A DNA stretch of 64,000 nucleotides from Clostridia bacterium (GCA_017625465.1 JAGAKS010000016.1:211034-275033), one strand, 5' to 3'. Shown: positions 36,571 to 49,427, counted from the stretch's first letter. Notes: a model not told the origin generated them from the letters alone. Numbers and translations are program-made.

Positions 36571-38167
36571 CTATTTTTTTGTTGCAAATTTCAATTTGTT
36601 TTTTATCTTTTCTGCAATTCTATTTTCTTCAAAATATTCAAGACCTTTGCATAAACCATAAGCTACAAATGGAATTAAAATATAATAATATTGTATTACA
36701 TATATTGCTTTCGTTTCCCATATAAAATGAAATGCTATTCCACCTAATACTGTTATTGGTATCAATAAAAATCTCAAATCCTCTTCTTTTCTAAATTTAT
36801 AAACTCCAATCCCAGCTGAAACAAAAAATATAATTTGAAAAGCATCAAAAACTCTTTCTATCACATAAAATCCTGTTCCACATAACATACTTTCTATAAA
36901 TGGTCTAGCTTCTATATGCTCTTTATATTCTGGTATTTGATCAAGTTTTTTACCTGGTGTTGAACACCATAACACTTGAAATGTTGGATTTAGCCATGTA
37001 GTTTCTAATTTTTCAGCAAAATAACTTATCGTATATATTGGATGTTTAACCAAATATTCTAATCTTTCAGATAGCATTGGTTTTGTAATTTCTATAGATT
37101 TTTCTGTGTTGTATCCACTTTCATTGTAAATAACTTCTACATCTCCTGTGTACCATCCAGGTGGATAAACTCCACCTGGTGCAATTCCCATATATATGTA
37201 TGAAATCATTGGTACACCATTATCTAAAGAATATCCTGTATTTTTTTCAATTGTCGAATAAATTACAGTTTTAGCTGTAAACATTACTGCAACAATTCCG
37301 TACAATTCCTAAAGCATATTTAAGTTTAGTATTACCTTTCATTATATCTAAAATTATAACGCAGATAATTCCAAGCATAAATATTTCGTAATTACTTTTT
37401 AACATATATGCAATAGTAATTGTAATTGCTATTATTAGTAAATTATATATCTTTTTGTTTTTTAAGAATTTTAATGTAAACAAAGTTGCAACTAATGCAA
37501 ACATAAGTCCAGGAATATTTCCATACACATGAACATCAAAGAATGTCCAATACAATACTGAAAATAATCCAATTAACAACAAGCACATTTTACGAATTTT
37601 ATCTTCATTAAACAGTTCTTTACAAATAAAATAAAGCAAAATTCCATTTATTGCAGAATATAAAACATTCAAGTTTTGTAGTACAATCATATTACTTCTT
37701 AAATTAAATATTTTATATACCGCCATTACATAGATAACATATCCTAATTGATGTGGGTTTCTATTTAAATATTCTCCCGGATTTAGCACTAGTCCTGTTT
37801 GTTTATTAAGAAGATTATCTGCACTATAAACCATCATAAGTTGGTCATCATCTGATATATATTGTATATAATTTATCCAAGCAAAACCAAATATCATAGA
37901 AATAACTACAACTAAAATAAATAATATCTTTCTATTTATCTTATCAGAAACTTTATAAAACCCATATAAAGCTCCTACACCAATGGATACATTTATTAAA
38001 TTAAAAAATATATTATCAATTTTTGTATAACAAGCTTCAGTAGCATTATTTATTTTTACTTTAAAATAAACAGTAAGGAATAAAGCTAAAACTCCTATGA
38101 TAAAGCATATTATAGCAACCGCATATTTTATTATTTTTGATAATTTTTCCTGTATTTTATTTAACAT
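36571..38167 (-). CDS. GT-C-type membrane glycosyltransferase-like protein, read through one CGG +1 site
   Basis: Two abutting frames join when the C of an in-frame CGG is skipped: 289 codons, then 242 plus stop, 531 residues. The N-terminal part has about ten membrane helices with DDQLMMVYSADNLL and NRNPHQLGYVIY, the second part begins GIVAVMFTAKTVIYS and contains a loop with APGGVYPPGWYTGDVEVIYNESGYN, then further helices. The layout suits a GT39/mannosyltransferase-like protein that uses a lipid-linked sugar. The start ATG 38167 has AAGGA upstream and overlaps the preceding gene by 11 bases. Breaking here would leave two half proteins without a ribosome binding site for the second. Confidence 0.82.
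37298..37300 (-). other. CGG +1 frameshift site in the 36571-38167 gene
   Basis: Frame 0 reads GGA ATT GTA CGG AAT TGT and stops nine codons after the CGG. Skipping C gives GTA GGA ATT GTT GCA GTA, continuing a hydrophobic helix (LGIVGIVAVMF). Confidence 0.86.
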
Positions 38168-39791
38168 TTGTATTTTTTTCCTTTTTAGCACTATAAATTA
38201 CATAAGCTGTAAGTCCTGTTATAGAAACTATTTTTAATATTACAGCAAATATTTGAATTCCTGTATTTTTATATTCAACAACAACTTTACCTGAAATTTT
38301 TTCTGGATATGAAATTATAAGTTGTCCGTATTCATTATCTTTTTCTAAATTTAAATCTATAGTTTCACCATTAGTAGTTTCAATTTTTGCTACATAGCCT
38401 TTGTAGTAAGTTAATGGAACATGTAACTTAAATTCATGTTCTGAATCATTATAATCAAATTCTATTCTATTTCCAGTTTGAGTATATTTTATTTTGTCTT
38501 TTGGTGTTTCTAAATTAAAAACATACCATTTTTTGTAATCAAAATTTACTGGTAAATATTCTTCTGCACCGATTTGAGAACGTTTTATTATTTGATCTCC
38601 TGGTAAACCTGAAACATTTGGGTTTACAGCATATAACTGTTTACTTACCATAAATATAAATATTATCATTAATATATATTTAGCATCTTTAGTTTCAAAA
38701 ACTTCTGACACAACATAGCCAATTACAAAGCTCATAAACAACATTGTAAGTGTGCTAAATCTAAATGGAAATTGTATAATTTGTAAAAATTCCATATACT
38801 TCCATGGCATTAATTTAGTTGATAATATTAGACTTATAGCACCTAATATAAAACACTGTATAACAAATGGATCTTTTTTATAGTCTAGTTTTTTACATTT
38901 AAAAATAAGTAATGGTATAAATAATATAAATAGTCCTTTACTAAATGTATCTCCTATCCCTTCTAATTTATCACCTAGTAACTCTTGCAAAGTTGAAGCA
39001 GAATCATAAAGGTAAAAAGAATTATTATATACATCCATTTTAAAATCATCATTCTTCTTTTGCTCTAAGTAAGGTAATAAAAATCCTATTGCAAATACAA
39101 TTGATACAATACCTGCTATAACTAAATTTTTAAGTCTATTCTTATCTGCAAAAATTCTGTTTATATTCATTAAACAAATAAGCATAATACATACTAGCAT
39201 TAAAGCACAAGTTATAATATGACTATTAACAATTCCCCAAATTCCAAAACATACTAGCCACCATTTTTTATTATCACCAATAATTATTTCATATAAACCA
39301 GCTAAAATTAGTGGCAAAAATGTAAATGCAATAACTTCGCCAAGTGCTGCTCTTACAAATATATCTCCTAATCTATATGTTGCAAGAGTATACATCAAAG
39401 TTGTAATCCATGCTTTCTCTTTACTTTTGAAAATATGTTTTGCACTATAATAAGTAATTAAAACCGTAGCAAAATTAATAATTATAATAAAAACTGTATA
39501 AGTTTTAAATATTTCAAGACCACACAATAATAGCAATGCTGGAATATACAAAAACAATTCTGGATAAAAAATTGAATTTGCATACCCAAGTCCCTCTAAT
39601 AAACTTGAATGTATAGCAATAGGAAAATTTCCTAATTTAAGTTCTTCTGCAATACTTGCAAATCTGCTTATATGATAAGAAATATCATCTCCATCTATGC
39701 TTGTTTCTTGTAAATATGGAACACAAGCAAAAATAGCTATTGCTAATGCTATAATAATTACTTTTAAATTTTCTTTTACTTTTTCGTTCAT
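38157..39791 (-). CDS. polytopic membrane protein, PTPS-related/GT-C-like family
   Basis: 544 residues from ATG 39791, which has GGAGAAG upstream. It begins with a short basic tail and a helix, then SIDGDDISYHISRFASIAEELKLGNFP, a signature of the 6-pyruvoyl-tetrahydropterin-synthase-related membrane family. About 12 helices follow, then an extracytoplasmic C-terminal beta domain (about 405-520) and a last helix before a Lys-rich tail. A role in envelope glycan assembly is likely but unproven. Upstream bases in the same frame include a CGG, but they lie before the start. Confidence 0.75.
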   Translation of the reverse strand: MNEKVKENLKVIIIALAIAIFACVPYLQETSIDGDDISYHISRFASIAEELKLGNFPIAIHSSLLEGLGYANSIFYPELFLYIPALLLLCGLEIFKTYTVFIIIINFATVLITYYSAKHIFKSKEKAWITTLMYTLATYRLGDIFVRAALGEVIAFTFLPLILAGLYEIIIGDNKKWWLVCFGIWGIVNSHIITCALMLVCIMLICLMNINRIFADKNRLKNLVIAGIVSIVFAIGFLLPYLEQKKNDDFKMDVYNNSFYLYDSASTLQELLGDKLEGIGDTFSKGLFILFIPLLIFKCKKLDYKKDPFVIQCFILGAISLILSTKLMPWKYMEFLQIIQFPFRFSTLTMLFMSFVIGYVVSEVFETKDAKYILMIIFIFMVSKQLYAVNPNVSGLPGDQIIKRSQIGAEEYLPVNFDYKKWYVFNLETPKDKIKYTQTGNRIEFDYNDSEHEFKLHVPLTYYKGYVAKIETTNGETIDLNLEKDNEYGQLIISYPEKISGKVVVEYKNTGIQIFAVILKIVSITGLTAYVIYSAKKEKNTNVK

Positions 39792-39807
39792 TTTTCTTCT
39801 CCGTTTA

Positions 39808-42069
<2,262 letters not shown>

Positions 42070-42091
<22 letters not shown>

Positions 42092-43909
42092 AATATACTC
42101 CTCATCTTCTCAAAAAAATTCTTAAATATTATATCATATTCATCATAATATTTCAAATTTGTTTTTTCAACTTCTTCATGGTCTGGATTATACTCCACTC
42201 TAAACATATATACTTTATTTTCTAATAATAAAAAGTTGAACTCTAAATCTTCCTTTACCACTTCTACTATTTCAAAATTATATCGAGTAAGTGCTTGAAG
42301 CTTCTGTGAAAAATGCATAGTATCAATTAAAAAATATAATTTTTCTTCTCGTAATTTTTCTTGCATTTTTAAAGTTCCTTCAGTAGTTAAATCAACAGTT
42401 TCCAAATTATATATTGGTGTATCTTTTTCTCTAACCAAAGATGCAATTTTTGAATCTCTTCCTAAAACTAGCCATGCACCATCTATATGAATTTTTTCTA
42501 CATGTTTATCATCACAAAGGTCATATTTATATATAATTGCTGGCAAGTATGGTATTACAGAAAACTCATTAGATATTTCTAAAACGATATTACTCATCAT
42601 AATGAAAGCTAAAATAATTATTAGCAAATTACCGATACACTTTTTTATTTGTTTCCTTATCTATATCAACTTTTTCTAATTTTATTCCTATACTAGCAAA
42701 AATAACAATGTACAAAATAGGTATATAACATGCATATCTAGCATATCCCATTAAAAATTTTGCCCATACTATACTTATAATTAGTGATAAAATCGATAAT
42801 TGAAAAACTTTATCTTCTTTTATATTTTTGTGTTTAATTAAAGCATAAATTATATAGCTAATAGTCACAACATATCCCATTAACCATGAGAAATCATAAA
42901 CATAATAATCATAACCTAATAATGGATCTATTGAAATCAAAATTGGCCATACTAAAGCATAAAGAATATTAGGTAATCCAAAATTTATATCGTGCCATGA
43001 AATATTAGCAAAATATCTTGATTTAAAGATATTATTATAATACGGAAATAATATACTTCCAGTTTGAATAAAATTATCATAAGCATACGTTCCAAATGGT
43101 AGTACAAATAATATTATACAAATCGGAATATCTTGTATTTTTATATCTTTCAAATTTTTAATGTTTTTCACTAAAATAAAGAAATATAAGACAAATATAA
43201 TAATTATATTTGAAACTTTTATACCAGTAGCAATACCAGAATATAAAAAAGATAGATACAAGGTCTGCTTATCTTTTATAAAATTTTCTTTTTCAAAAGC
43301 AATATATACAAGTTCTAAAATAAATATCATTGAAAGTAAATCTATGTGATAAACACAAATATATCCATATATCACATGTATAAGATAACAAAGATTAGCA
43401 TATATTGGTATATATTTTGAATTACTCTTACTCACAGTTCGAATTAAACTTTTAGTTTGATAATAAGCAACTATAACTGCATACCAAGATAGAATTGTTC
43501 CAAATCTATAACCAAAAATTAATCTAAAAAAATAATGCATTCTATCTCCCAACGGAAATAAAAAACTATTAATAGTTCTACCTGGGAAAAAATCGAAATT
43601 AATTTTGTCTATAAAAGGTGTTTCTTGTAAATATATATGATAATTATTAGTATCCCATACCTCATCAGCCAAAAATACTTTTGCAAGTAAAGTCAATACA
43701 AGCATTATAAACATTATGATATCATATTTTTCAAAATCTGTTTTTATCTTTATCTTTTTTCGATTTATAAAAATAATACAAGTAGCAATTGCAAAACTAA
43801 TTGCAATTGCTAACCAATAATCCAATTTAAAAACATATATTAAAATATCTGCAACTGAAATTACACTTGCTATTAATAACATTACAAAAAAATGTACATT
43901 AAATTTCAT
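42070..43909 (-). CDS. polytopic GT-C-like membrane protein, read through a CGG TAA +1 site
   Basis: Frame 0 gives 425 codons with about ten membrane helices, then CGG followed directly by TAA. Skipping the C reads GGT AAT TTG CTA and joins a final hydrophobic helix (LLIIIILAFIMMSNIVL) and a 160-residue extracytoplasmic domain, total 612 residues. This C-terminal domain has no proper start or ribosome binding site of its own, only a TTG. A helix followed by a soluble tail is usual for GT-C enzymes. Early part: DEVWDTNNYHIYLQETPF and FFPGRTINSF. Role in envelope polysaccharide synthesis is inferred. Confidence 0.82.
42632..42634 (-). other. CGG +1 frameshift site followed by TAA
   Basis: Frame 0 reads AAA GTG TAT CGG TAA. 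Skipping C gives TAT GGT AAT TTG CTA ATA, which continues into a membrane helix. Confidence 0.85.
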
Positions 43910-43924
43910 ATTTTTCTCTTTCGG

Positions 43925-45157
43925 TTATTTTTTTCTTCTAATAATCCAGCCTTTTTCAACACTATGTGGAATGTTTAAAATAACTTTTTGTTCAGCTTTA
44001 CCTGGATTTACAGTATCTATTTCTTCATCTGTTTCATCATTCCATAATTTATCAATTGTAAATACTTCTGGTTCAATATGACCTGGAACAATAAGCTCCA
44101 ATGTATCTCTTACGCTCAACTTGTTTCTAATTTCTATTAATACTCTTCCATCTGGTAAAGTTTCTAGAACTTTTCCACCAAATTCATAAAAGCTATTATA
44201 CTGTCTTCCTGAATAATCTTGAAAATCTTTGTTATTTCTATCATTAAAATAAAAAGTAGTTAATCCTCTTGTTTTTGTTTTTTCTAATTCTACTAAATAT
44301 TTTTCAGGATTGTAATGTTCTGGATCTCGCATATAATCATCAATAGCTGTTCTATACGCATTTACTACTGTGGCTACATAGTACTCTGTTTTTAATCTGC
44401 CTTCTATTTTTAAACTATCAATCCCCATATCTATAATTTCAGGTATTTCAGCAATTAAGCACAAATCTTTTGAAGAAAATATATATGTACCTTTTTCATC
44501 TGTTTCAACTGGCATTAAATTTCCAGGGTTATTTGTTTCTTCGACATATACATTATATGCCCATCTACAACTTTGTGCACAATCTCCTAAATTTCCACTT
44601 CTACCAGCTAAAAATTCACTCAAAAAGCATCTACCAGAATATCCAAAACATAAAGCTCCATGTATAAACATTTCTATTGTCAAATCTTTTGGTTTATTTT
44701 TCATAATTTCTTTTAATTGTTCTTTGTTTAATTCTCTACCTAAAACTACTCTTTTTGCACCATTTTTATACCAGAAATTACAAGCATGCCAACTTACAGT
44801 ATTAGCTTGTGTACTAATGTGTATTTCAACATCTGGTGCAGCTTCTTTAACTGCATCTACAACTCCACCATCTGATATAATAATTCCATCAACTTTTAAG
44901 TCATTTAATATTTTTGCTTGATTCTTTATTTCTTCATAAGTTTCATCCCAAGCATATATATTTATAGCTGCATATACTTTTTTACCTAGTTTATGCGCAT
45001 ATTCAACTGTTTTAACTAAATCATTATCATCAACTTCTGATCTTGAACGCAATGACAATTTTGGTGTTCCACAATATACAGCATCTGCTCCATACATAAA
45101 AGCGATTTTTGCTTTTTCAAAAGAGCCTGCTGGTGCCAATAATTCTGTTTTTTTCAT
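43925..45157 (-). CDS. peptidase U32 family protein (RlhA/TrhP-like)
   Basis: 410 residues. The family signature lies in EMFIHGALCFGYSGRCFLSEF, followed by conserved Cys (GDCAQSCRWAY) that bind an iron-sulfur cluster in the RNA-modifying members. The N-terminus KTELLAPAGSFEKAKIAFMYGADAVY is typical. Recent work assigns such proteins to prephenate-dependent rRNA or tRNA hydroxylation rather than proteolysis. The exact substrate is not clear here. Confidence 0.9.
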   Translation of the reverse strand: MKKTELLAPAGSFEKAKIAFMYGADAVYCGTPKLSLRSRSEVDDNDLVKTVEYAHKLGKKVYAAINIYAWDETYEEIKNQAKILNDLKVDGIIISDGGVVDAVKEAAPDVEIHISTQANTVSWHACNFWYKNGAKRVVLGRELNKEQLKEIMKNKPKDLTIEMFIHGALCFGYSGRCFLSEFLAGRSGNLGDCAQSCRWAYNVYVEETNNPGNLMPVETDEKGTYIFSSKDLCLIAEIPEIIDMGIDSLKIEGRLKTEYYVATVVNAYRTAIDDYMRDPEHYNPEKYLVELEKTKTRGLTTFYFNDRNNKDFQDYSGRQYNSFYEFGGKVLETLPDGRVLIEIRNKLSVRDTLELIVPGHIEPEVFTIDKLWNDETDEEIDTVNPGKAEQKVILNIPHSVEKGWIIRRKK

Positions 45158-45258
45158 TTAATTATCTCCTTTTCAAATTACTAAGTTATTATATCAAAAA
45201 ATAATTAGAACTTCAATATTTTATCAAATTTTGTAATTCATTTAAATATCTATAATAA

Positions 45259-45287
45259 TTGCTTTTACTGGATTTTTATGGTATAAT
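45259..45287 (+). promoter_or_regulatory. extended -10 promoter of the RelA/SpoT-like gene
   Basis: TTGCTT (45259-45264), a 17-base spacer and TATAAT (45282-45287) preceded by TG, 26 bases before the ATG. Confidence 0.8.
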
Positions 45288-45312
45288 TAATAATAGTGGA
45301 AAAGGAGATTTT

Positions 45313-47016
45313 ATGGAATTTTATAAAACCGAATTGCCTAGCAATTTTTTATTAGAAATAACAAAGATTCCGGGCTCTAAGGATGAAGTTTGCAAACAAG
45401 CAATAGCACATTATAGAATTTTTCAAACACATCCAGACCCAATTATAAGTCAAATTGCATATGCTATGGTTGGAAATTTAACTGAATATTATGAAATATC
45501 TCATCAAGGTAGTAAAAAATTTGAATTAGCAATACCTCATTTATCTGATGTTGCTAATTTTATGGATTCAAAAAACACACCTGTTATGGATATTCAATCT
45601 ACTGCACGTATTAAGTCTTTTTATAGTGTTTATGAAAAGCTTTTATTAGAATGCTCTAATAAACTTGAACAAAAAAAATCCATTCCCGAAAAAGGATTAG
45701 CTAAAGATATTATTGCAACTCGTGATATTTTATATCCACGTTATCAATTCAAAAATGACCCACAAGCTTTTTATAAAAGTGTTTATGGAGCAGTTTTAGA
45801 ATTTATGGAGTATATAGACAATCTAAGTCAAAACAACCCAGATTATGGATTAGAACCTTTAACACCTGAAAAGCAATATGAATTTAAAAGGCCAAAAAAA
45901 TATACTTTTTCATCTGATGAAGTAATTCTTCCACAAAAAGATTTTATAGATTATGCTTTAGAAATAAAAAAAGTTCCACACATTTACAGAGTTTTAGCAT
46001 CTCTATCAACTGATATAGATGAAGCCACAATGTTATCTAACTTACAACAAATTCAAGGTGAGATATCTTCAGAAGAGTTGTATAATTTGCCTCTTGTTAA
46101 AGCTCTAAGAAAAGAAATTAAAAGAAATTCTCTTATTAATTTCAGAGACAACTTAGAGAAAAAAATATTTGATAGTATGCCAAATGAACAAATGTATAAA
46201 GATTACAAAAACATGTCAACAGAAGATTTTATATATATTCATGAGAAAAGTTTAAAACCTGAATTTAAAGACTATATTTCAATAATTTCTACAATAGATA
46301 ATTCTATGAAAACAGGTGTTGATATTAATCAATTAGCTAGTGTAATTAAAGGAGAAAAAATAACCAAAGAAGCTCTAGCTTCTGAATTTGAATTAGCTGC
46401 TATAAATCAAGAACTAAATTTAGAAAAAAGTATTACACAATTTACCACACTTGATATAGCAAACTTCTCTAAAAATTTGGAACAAGCAAAAAAAATTCAA
46501 TACTATGCATCTTGTTCTAAAGATTATATGAGATATCCAAAAGAAATTGGTTATCAATCTTTACATACAATAGTAAAAACTCCTTTTGGAAGATATGAAA
46601 AACAATTTAGAACTTATGAACAACATAAATTTGCAGAAAATGGTCCTGCTAGTCACAGTCAAACCTACAAGCCTTATGAAAAAGAAAATTTTCATAGACT
46701 AAAAGTTTGTACTCCACTTATGCCAGCTAGAAATGATGAAGGTGATATTATTCTGCCAATTTCTTTAGCTCCTTTAAGTTTAAATGATGCTATTAAAGAA
46801 TATTATCATAAAGACTTTAAATTCTTCTCTGGTATGTCAATGGAAATGTTTGAATTAGCACATCCAGATGATTTTGATGAAGCAATGCTTGCTTTAAGTG
46901 AACCTAATGATAAATTAATTACTAGAATAAAAAATACTTTTAAAGTTTTAAGAAGTAAACTTGCACCAAAACAAAAAACACTTAATATACCAACTGATAA
47001 CGGTGAACAAAGATAA
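45313..47016 (+). CDS. RelA/SpoT synthetase-like protein of unknown function
   Basis: 567 residues from ATG 45313, with AAAGGAGA upstream. Residues about 405-455 read YPKEIGYQSLHTIVKTPFGRYEKQFRTYEQHKFAENGPASHSQTY. This matches the second half of the RelA/SpoT alarmone synthetase domain (PK..GY.SLH, E.Q.RT, AE.G.A.H). The first half with its ATP-binding and metal residues is not evident, and the N-terminal 300 residues are helical and unfamiliar. It may be a degenerate or specialised synthetase. It has its own promoter and terminator. It is not the long RelA (no HD, TGS or ACT domains seen). Confidence 0.6.
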   Translation: MEFYKTELPSNFLLEITKIPGSKDEVCKQAIAHYRIFQTHPDPIISQIAYAMVGNLTEYYEISHQGSKKFELAIPHLSDVANFMDSKNTPVMDIQSTARIKSFYSVYEKLLLECSNKLEQKKSIPEKGLAKDIIATRDILYPRYQFKNDPQAFYKSVYGAVLEFMEYIDNLSQNNPDYGLEPLTPEKQYEFKRPKKYTFSSDEVILPQKDFIDYALEIKKVPHIYRVLASLSTDIDEATMLSNLQQIQGEISSEELYNLPLVKALRKEIKRNSLINFRDNLEKKIFDSMPNEQMYKDYKNMSTEDFIYIHEKSLKPEFKDYISIISTIDNSMKTGVDINQLASVIKGEKITKEALASEFELAAINQELNLEKSITQFTTLDIANFSKNLEQAKKIQYYASCSKDYMRYPKEIGYQSLHTIVKTPFGRYEKQFRTYEQHKFAENGPASHSQTYKPYEKENFHRLKVCTPLMPARNDEGDIILPISLAPLSLNDAIKEYYHKDFKFFSGMSMEMFELAHPDDFDEAMLALSEPNDKLITRIKNTFKVLRSKLAPKQKTLNIPTDNGEQR

Positions 47017-47024
47017 AATATACA

Positions 47025-47050
47025 ATAGCCCCTTATTATTTAGGGGCTAT
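47025..47050. terminator. bidirectional terminator
   Basis: ATAGCCCC pairs with GGGGCTAT, followed by AATTTTTTCT. The stop of the converging small membrane-protein gene lies within it. Confidence 0.85.
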
Positions 47051-47375
47051 AATTTTTTCTAAATACTCTAATCCTTCTTTTTTTTCTAATAATTTTATAT
47101 TCATTCCCTCTTCTTCCATTTTTTTAATAATGTCACAAGTTTCATCTTTAGAGTCTAAATCAATTACAACTAAATTATTATAGAAATTTCTGGAAAAATT
47201 TAATTGTCTTATGTAATTTTCAATTCCGTTCTTCTGCATTTTCTACTGTTAAAACAAGTTTTACTTTGTCTTTTATTTTCTTGTATGAAACATCTTCCAT
47301 TATGTCTTTTATTATATTTAATAATCCATACACGCATAAAATCCAAATAACAACCTCTACTATAAAATTTAACAT
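47036..47375 (-). CDS. small membrane protein, read through one CGG +1 site
   Basis: ATG 47375 with GAGGTGA upstream opens 49 codons: a membrane helix (MLNFIVEVVIWILCVYGLLNI), then KDIMEDVSYKKIKDKVKLVLTVENAEE. An in-frame CGG follows. Skipping its C continues GIENYIRQLNFSRNFYNNLVVIDLDSKDETCDIIKKM to give 112 residues. The two parts fit a small family known to me only as hypothetical, in which LTVEN..E..IE.Y.R.L runs uninterrupted. The soluble part resembles a nucleotide- or sugar-binding beta-alpha unit. Function unknown. Confidence 0.75.
47226..47228 (-). other. CGG +1 frameshift site in the small membrane protein
   Basis: Frame 0 reads GCA GAA GAA CGG AAT TGA and stops at once. Skipping C gives GAA GAA GGA ATT GAA AAT. 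Confidence 0.86.
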
Positions 47376-47447
47376 ACCAATCACCTCATTTTGTTATATG
47401 TTATATTTTATGTAGATTTATAAAATTTGTTACCTAATTATGTTCTT

Positions 47448-48731
47448 TTAAAAGTCAATATCTTGTTTAGAATATTCTTTTGGTTTAAGTCCAAATCTCG
47501 TTCTCATATAATCTAATGTTAAAACTAGTGCAATAAAACCTATCAATCCTATAAGTAAAAAAGCCTGTTCTATTGTAACTACTTGTACTAGTTTTCCAGC
47601 CAAAAATGTGGCTATTGCAGAAGCCATACAACCTATAAATTCATAAGTAAATGCAATTTTTGTTCTAGCTTTTTCAGTGGTAAAATTCTTTAAATATTTA
47701 CCTTCTAATATATACCAAATTGATGTAGCAATTTTAGTAATTACTAACAAAACTAATATTATTGGAATAATAGCTCTACCTTTAAAATCGCAAGTAATCA
47801 TACCTATTAAAATTATAGGTAAAATATATAAAATAGATATAAAAGTTAAAGTTCTATTTTTATATTTCTTTTCGATTGTTTCTCTCATATTAACTGCTAT
47901 TGCTGCAATAAAAGTAAATACCGCAAATATTATTGAAAACTGTTCTTCTGAAACACCTACATCAAGTAATAAATCACTTCTATAAATATCTATTATTCTA
48001 ACTAAACTATAAAAAACAACTCTAAATAAAATAAATGCCTTCATTCTATTAGAATTAAAAATAAATTTGCAAGTATCTTTTAAATCTTTTCCATAGGATT
48101 TGAAAGTAGCTATTACGTTATTTTTTCTTTCTTGTTTTAAATCGTATACATCTGAAAATCCACAAGAAATAATTGTAGAAATTGCCAAAAAAGTAAAGCA
48201 AATAATAACCGGTATATAATTATTAATAACAAATAAATAACCTGCTATTAAGGAAGCTGTACCTTCTAAAATGTAATACATACTTCCACCTTTAGAATCT
48301 ATTTTCGTATATAATCCATCTCCACCTTTAGTGGCTACTGAATCATATAACAAATTACCTTCTGATAAATTTTTTATTCCATAACCAAAAGCACACATAA
48401 ACTTTCCAAGCATTATTATATACTTGTTAGGTGCAATAATTAATATAAGCATATATAGTGCTGCTAAAGCATTACCTAATACAATACTGTTTTTTCTACC
48501 TAAAAAATCACATATTGTAACAGATGGAATTTGAACTATCATTTTACACAATAAATAGAATGCATCTAAAAATAAAACATCTGCAACATCTATTTTTTTA
48601 GTTATTGTTAAAAATAAAAATTCTATTGAATAAAAACATAATAAATCCCAAGAAAACATTTTGTATATTGGGTATAACTTTGCATTTCTTCTTCTAACCT
48701 GCTTCATTTTTCTTTTGTTTTGCGATTTCAT
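47448..48731 (-). CDS. major facilitator superfamily transporter
   Basis: 427 residues with about 11-12 membrane helices and basic loops. CDFLGRKNSIVLGNAL is the MFS loop 2-3 motif (D..GRK/R). GKFMCAFGYGIKNLSEGNLLYDSVATKGGDGLYTKIDSKGGSMYYILEGTASLIAG resembles a group of Firmicutes exporters of unknown substrate. It begins with a Lys/Arg-rich cytoplasmic tail. It lies between the ribosomal cluster and an accessory region and has an independent start. Confidence 0.85.
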   Translation of the reverse strand: MKSQNKRKMKQVRRRNAKLYPIYKMFSWDLLCFYSIEFLFLTITKKIDVADVLFLDAFYLLCKMIVQIPSVTICDFLGRKNSIVLGNALAALYMLILIIAPNKYIIMLGKFMCAFGYGIKNLSEGNLLYDSVATKGGDGLYTKIDSKGGSMYYILEGTASLIAGYLFVINNYIPVIICFTFLAISTIISCGFSDVYDLKQERKNNVIATFKSYGKDLKDTCKFIFNSNRMKAFILFRVVFYSLVRIIDIYRSDLLLDVGVSEEQFSIIFAVFTFIAAIAVNMRETIEKKYKNRTLTFISILYILPIILIGMITCDFKGRAIIPIILVLLVITKIATSIWYILEGKYLKNFTTEKARTKIAFTYEFIGCMASAIATFLAGKLVQVVTIEQAFLLIGLIGFIALVLTLDYMRTRFGLKPKEYSKQDIDF

Positions 48732-48857
48732 TACTTTTCTCCTGTTTTATAATAGAAATTTTTATCATCATTAAAATTATTTGATTTAATCAATACTATC
48801 ATTATATATTTATAATACTTTTAAATATTTTATCAATAAAAGCATAAAATTTCAAGC

Positions 48858-48883
48858 AAAAAAATAAAACCCTAAAAAGGGTT
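48858..48883 (-). terminator. terminator of the ribosomal gene cluster
   Basis: AACCCT pairs with AGGGTT (48868-48883) and is followed on the minus strand by TTATTTTTTT, 14 bases after the rplQ stop. Confidence 0.85.
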
Positions 48884-48896
48884 CTACTTTTATAAA

Positions 48897-49406
48897 TTAT
48901 AATAATTGTAATATTGCCATTTCAGCATTATCTCCACGTCTTGGTTCCATTTTTAATATTCTAGTGTATCCACCTTGTCTACCTTCATATTTTGGAGCTA
49001 ATTCGTTAAATAATTTGTCTAGTAAGTCAACATCTTTAACTTTGTTAACTTTTTTCATAATGTTTCTTCTAGCGCTTAATCTTGATGGCATATCTTTTTG
49101 TCTTTTTTCTGTAGTTGTTTCTTTAACAACTTTTAAATATTCTTTACCGTTTTTGCTTGTAGCTTTTTCAGTAACTTTTTTTCCGTTTTTATCTAATTTT
49201 GCTTTTACAACTTTAACATCAACTTCTTCAAAGTTTTTGTGTTCTTTAACAGCTAATGCAATAATGCTATCTGCTATAGCTTTTACTTCTTTAGCTCTTG
49301 CTTCAGTTGTAACTATTTTACCATTTAATAATAAATCTGTAGTTTGTGTTTTAAGCATTGCTAATCTTTGATCTGTTGGTTTTCCAAGTTTTCTTGTTCC
49401 TGCCAC
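48897..49406 (-). CDS. rplQ: 50S ribosomal protein L17
   Basis: 169 residues. RKLGKPTDQRLAMLKTQTTDLL and a C-terminal YTRILKMEPRRGDNAEMAILQLL are family signatures. It is longer than the usual 110-130 because of a Lys-rich insert (about 55-110, KVVKAKLDKNGKKVTEKATSKNG). It is the last gene of the cluster, with no ecf or truA genes after it. Confidence 0.95.
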   Translation of the reverse strand: MAGTRKLGKPTDQRLAMLKTQTTDLLLNGKIVTTEARAKEVKAIADSIIALAVKEHKNFEEVDVKVVKAKLDKNGKKVTEKATSKNGKEYLKVVKETTTEKRQKDMPSRLSARRNIMKKVNKVKDVDLLDKLFNELAPKYEGRQGGYTRILKMEPRRGDNAEMAILQLL

Positions 49407-49427
49407 TTTATTTCACCTTCCTTAATC

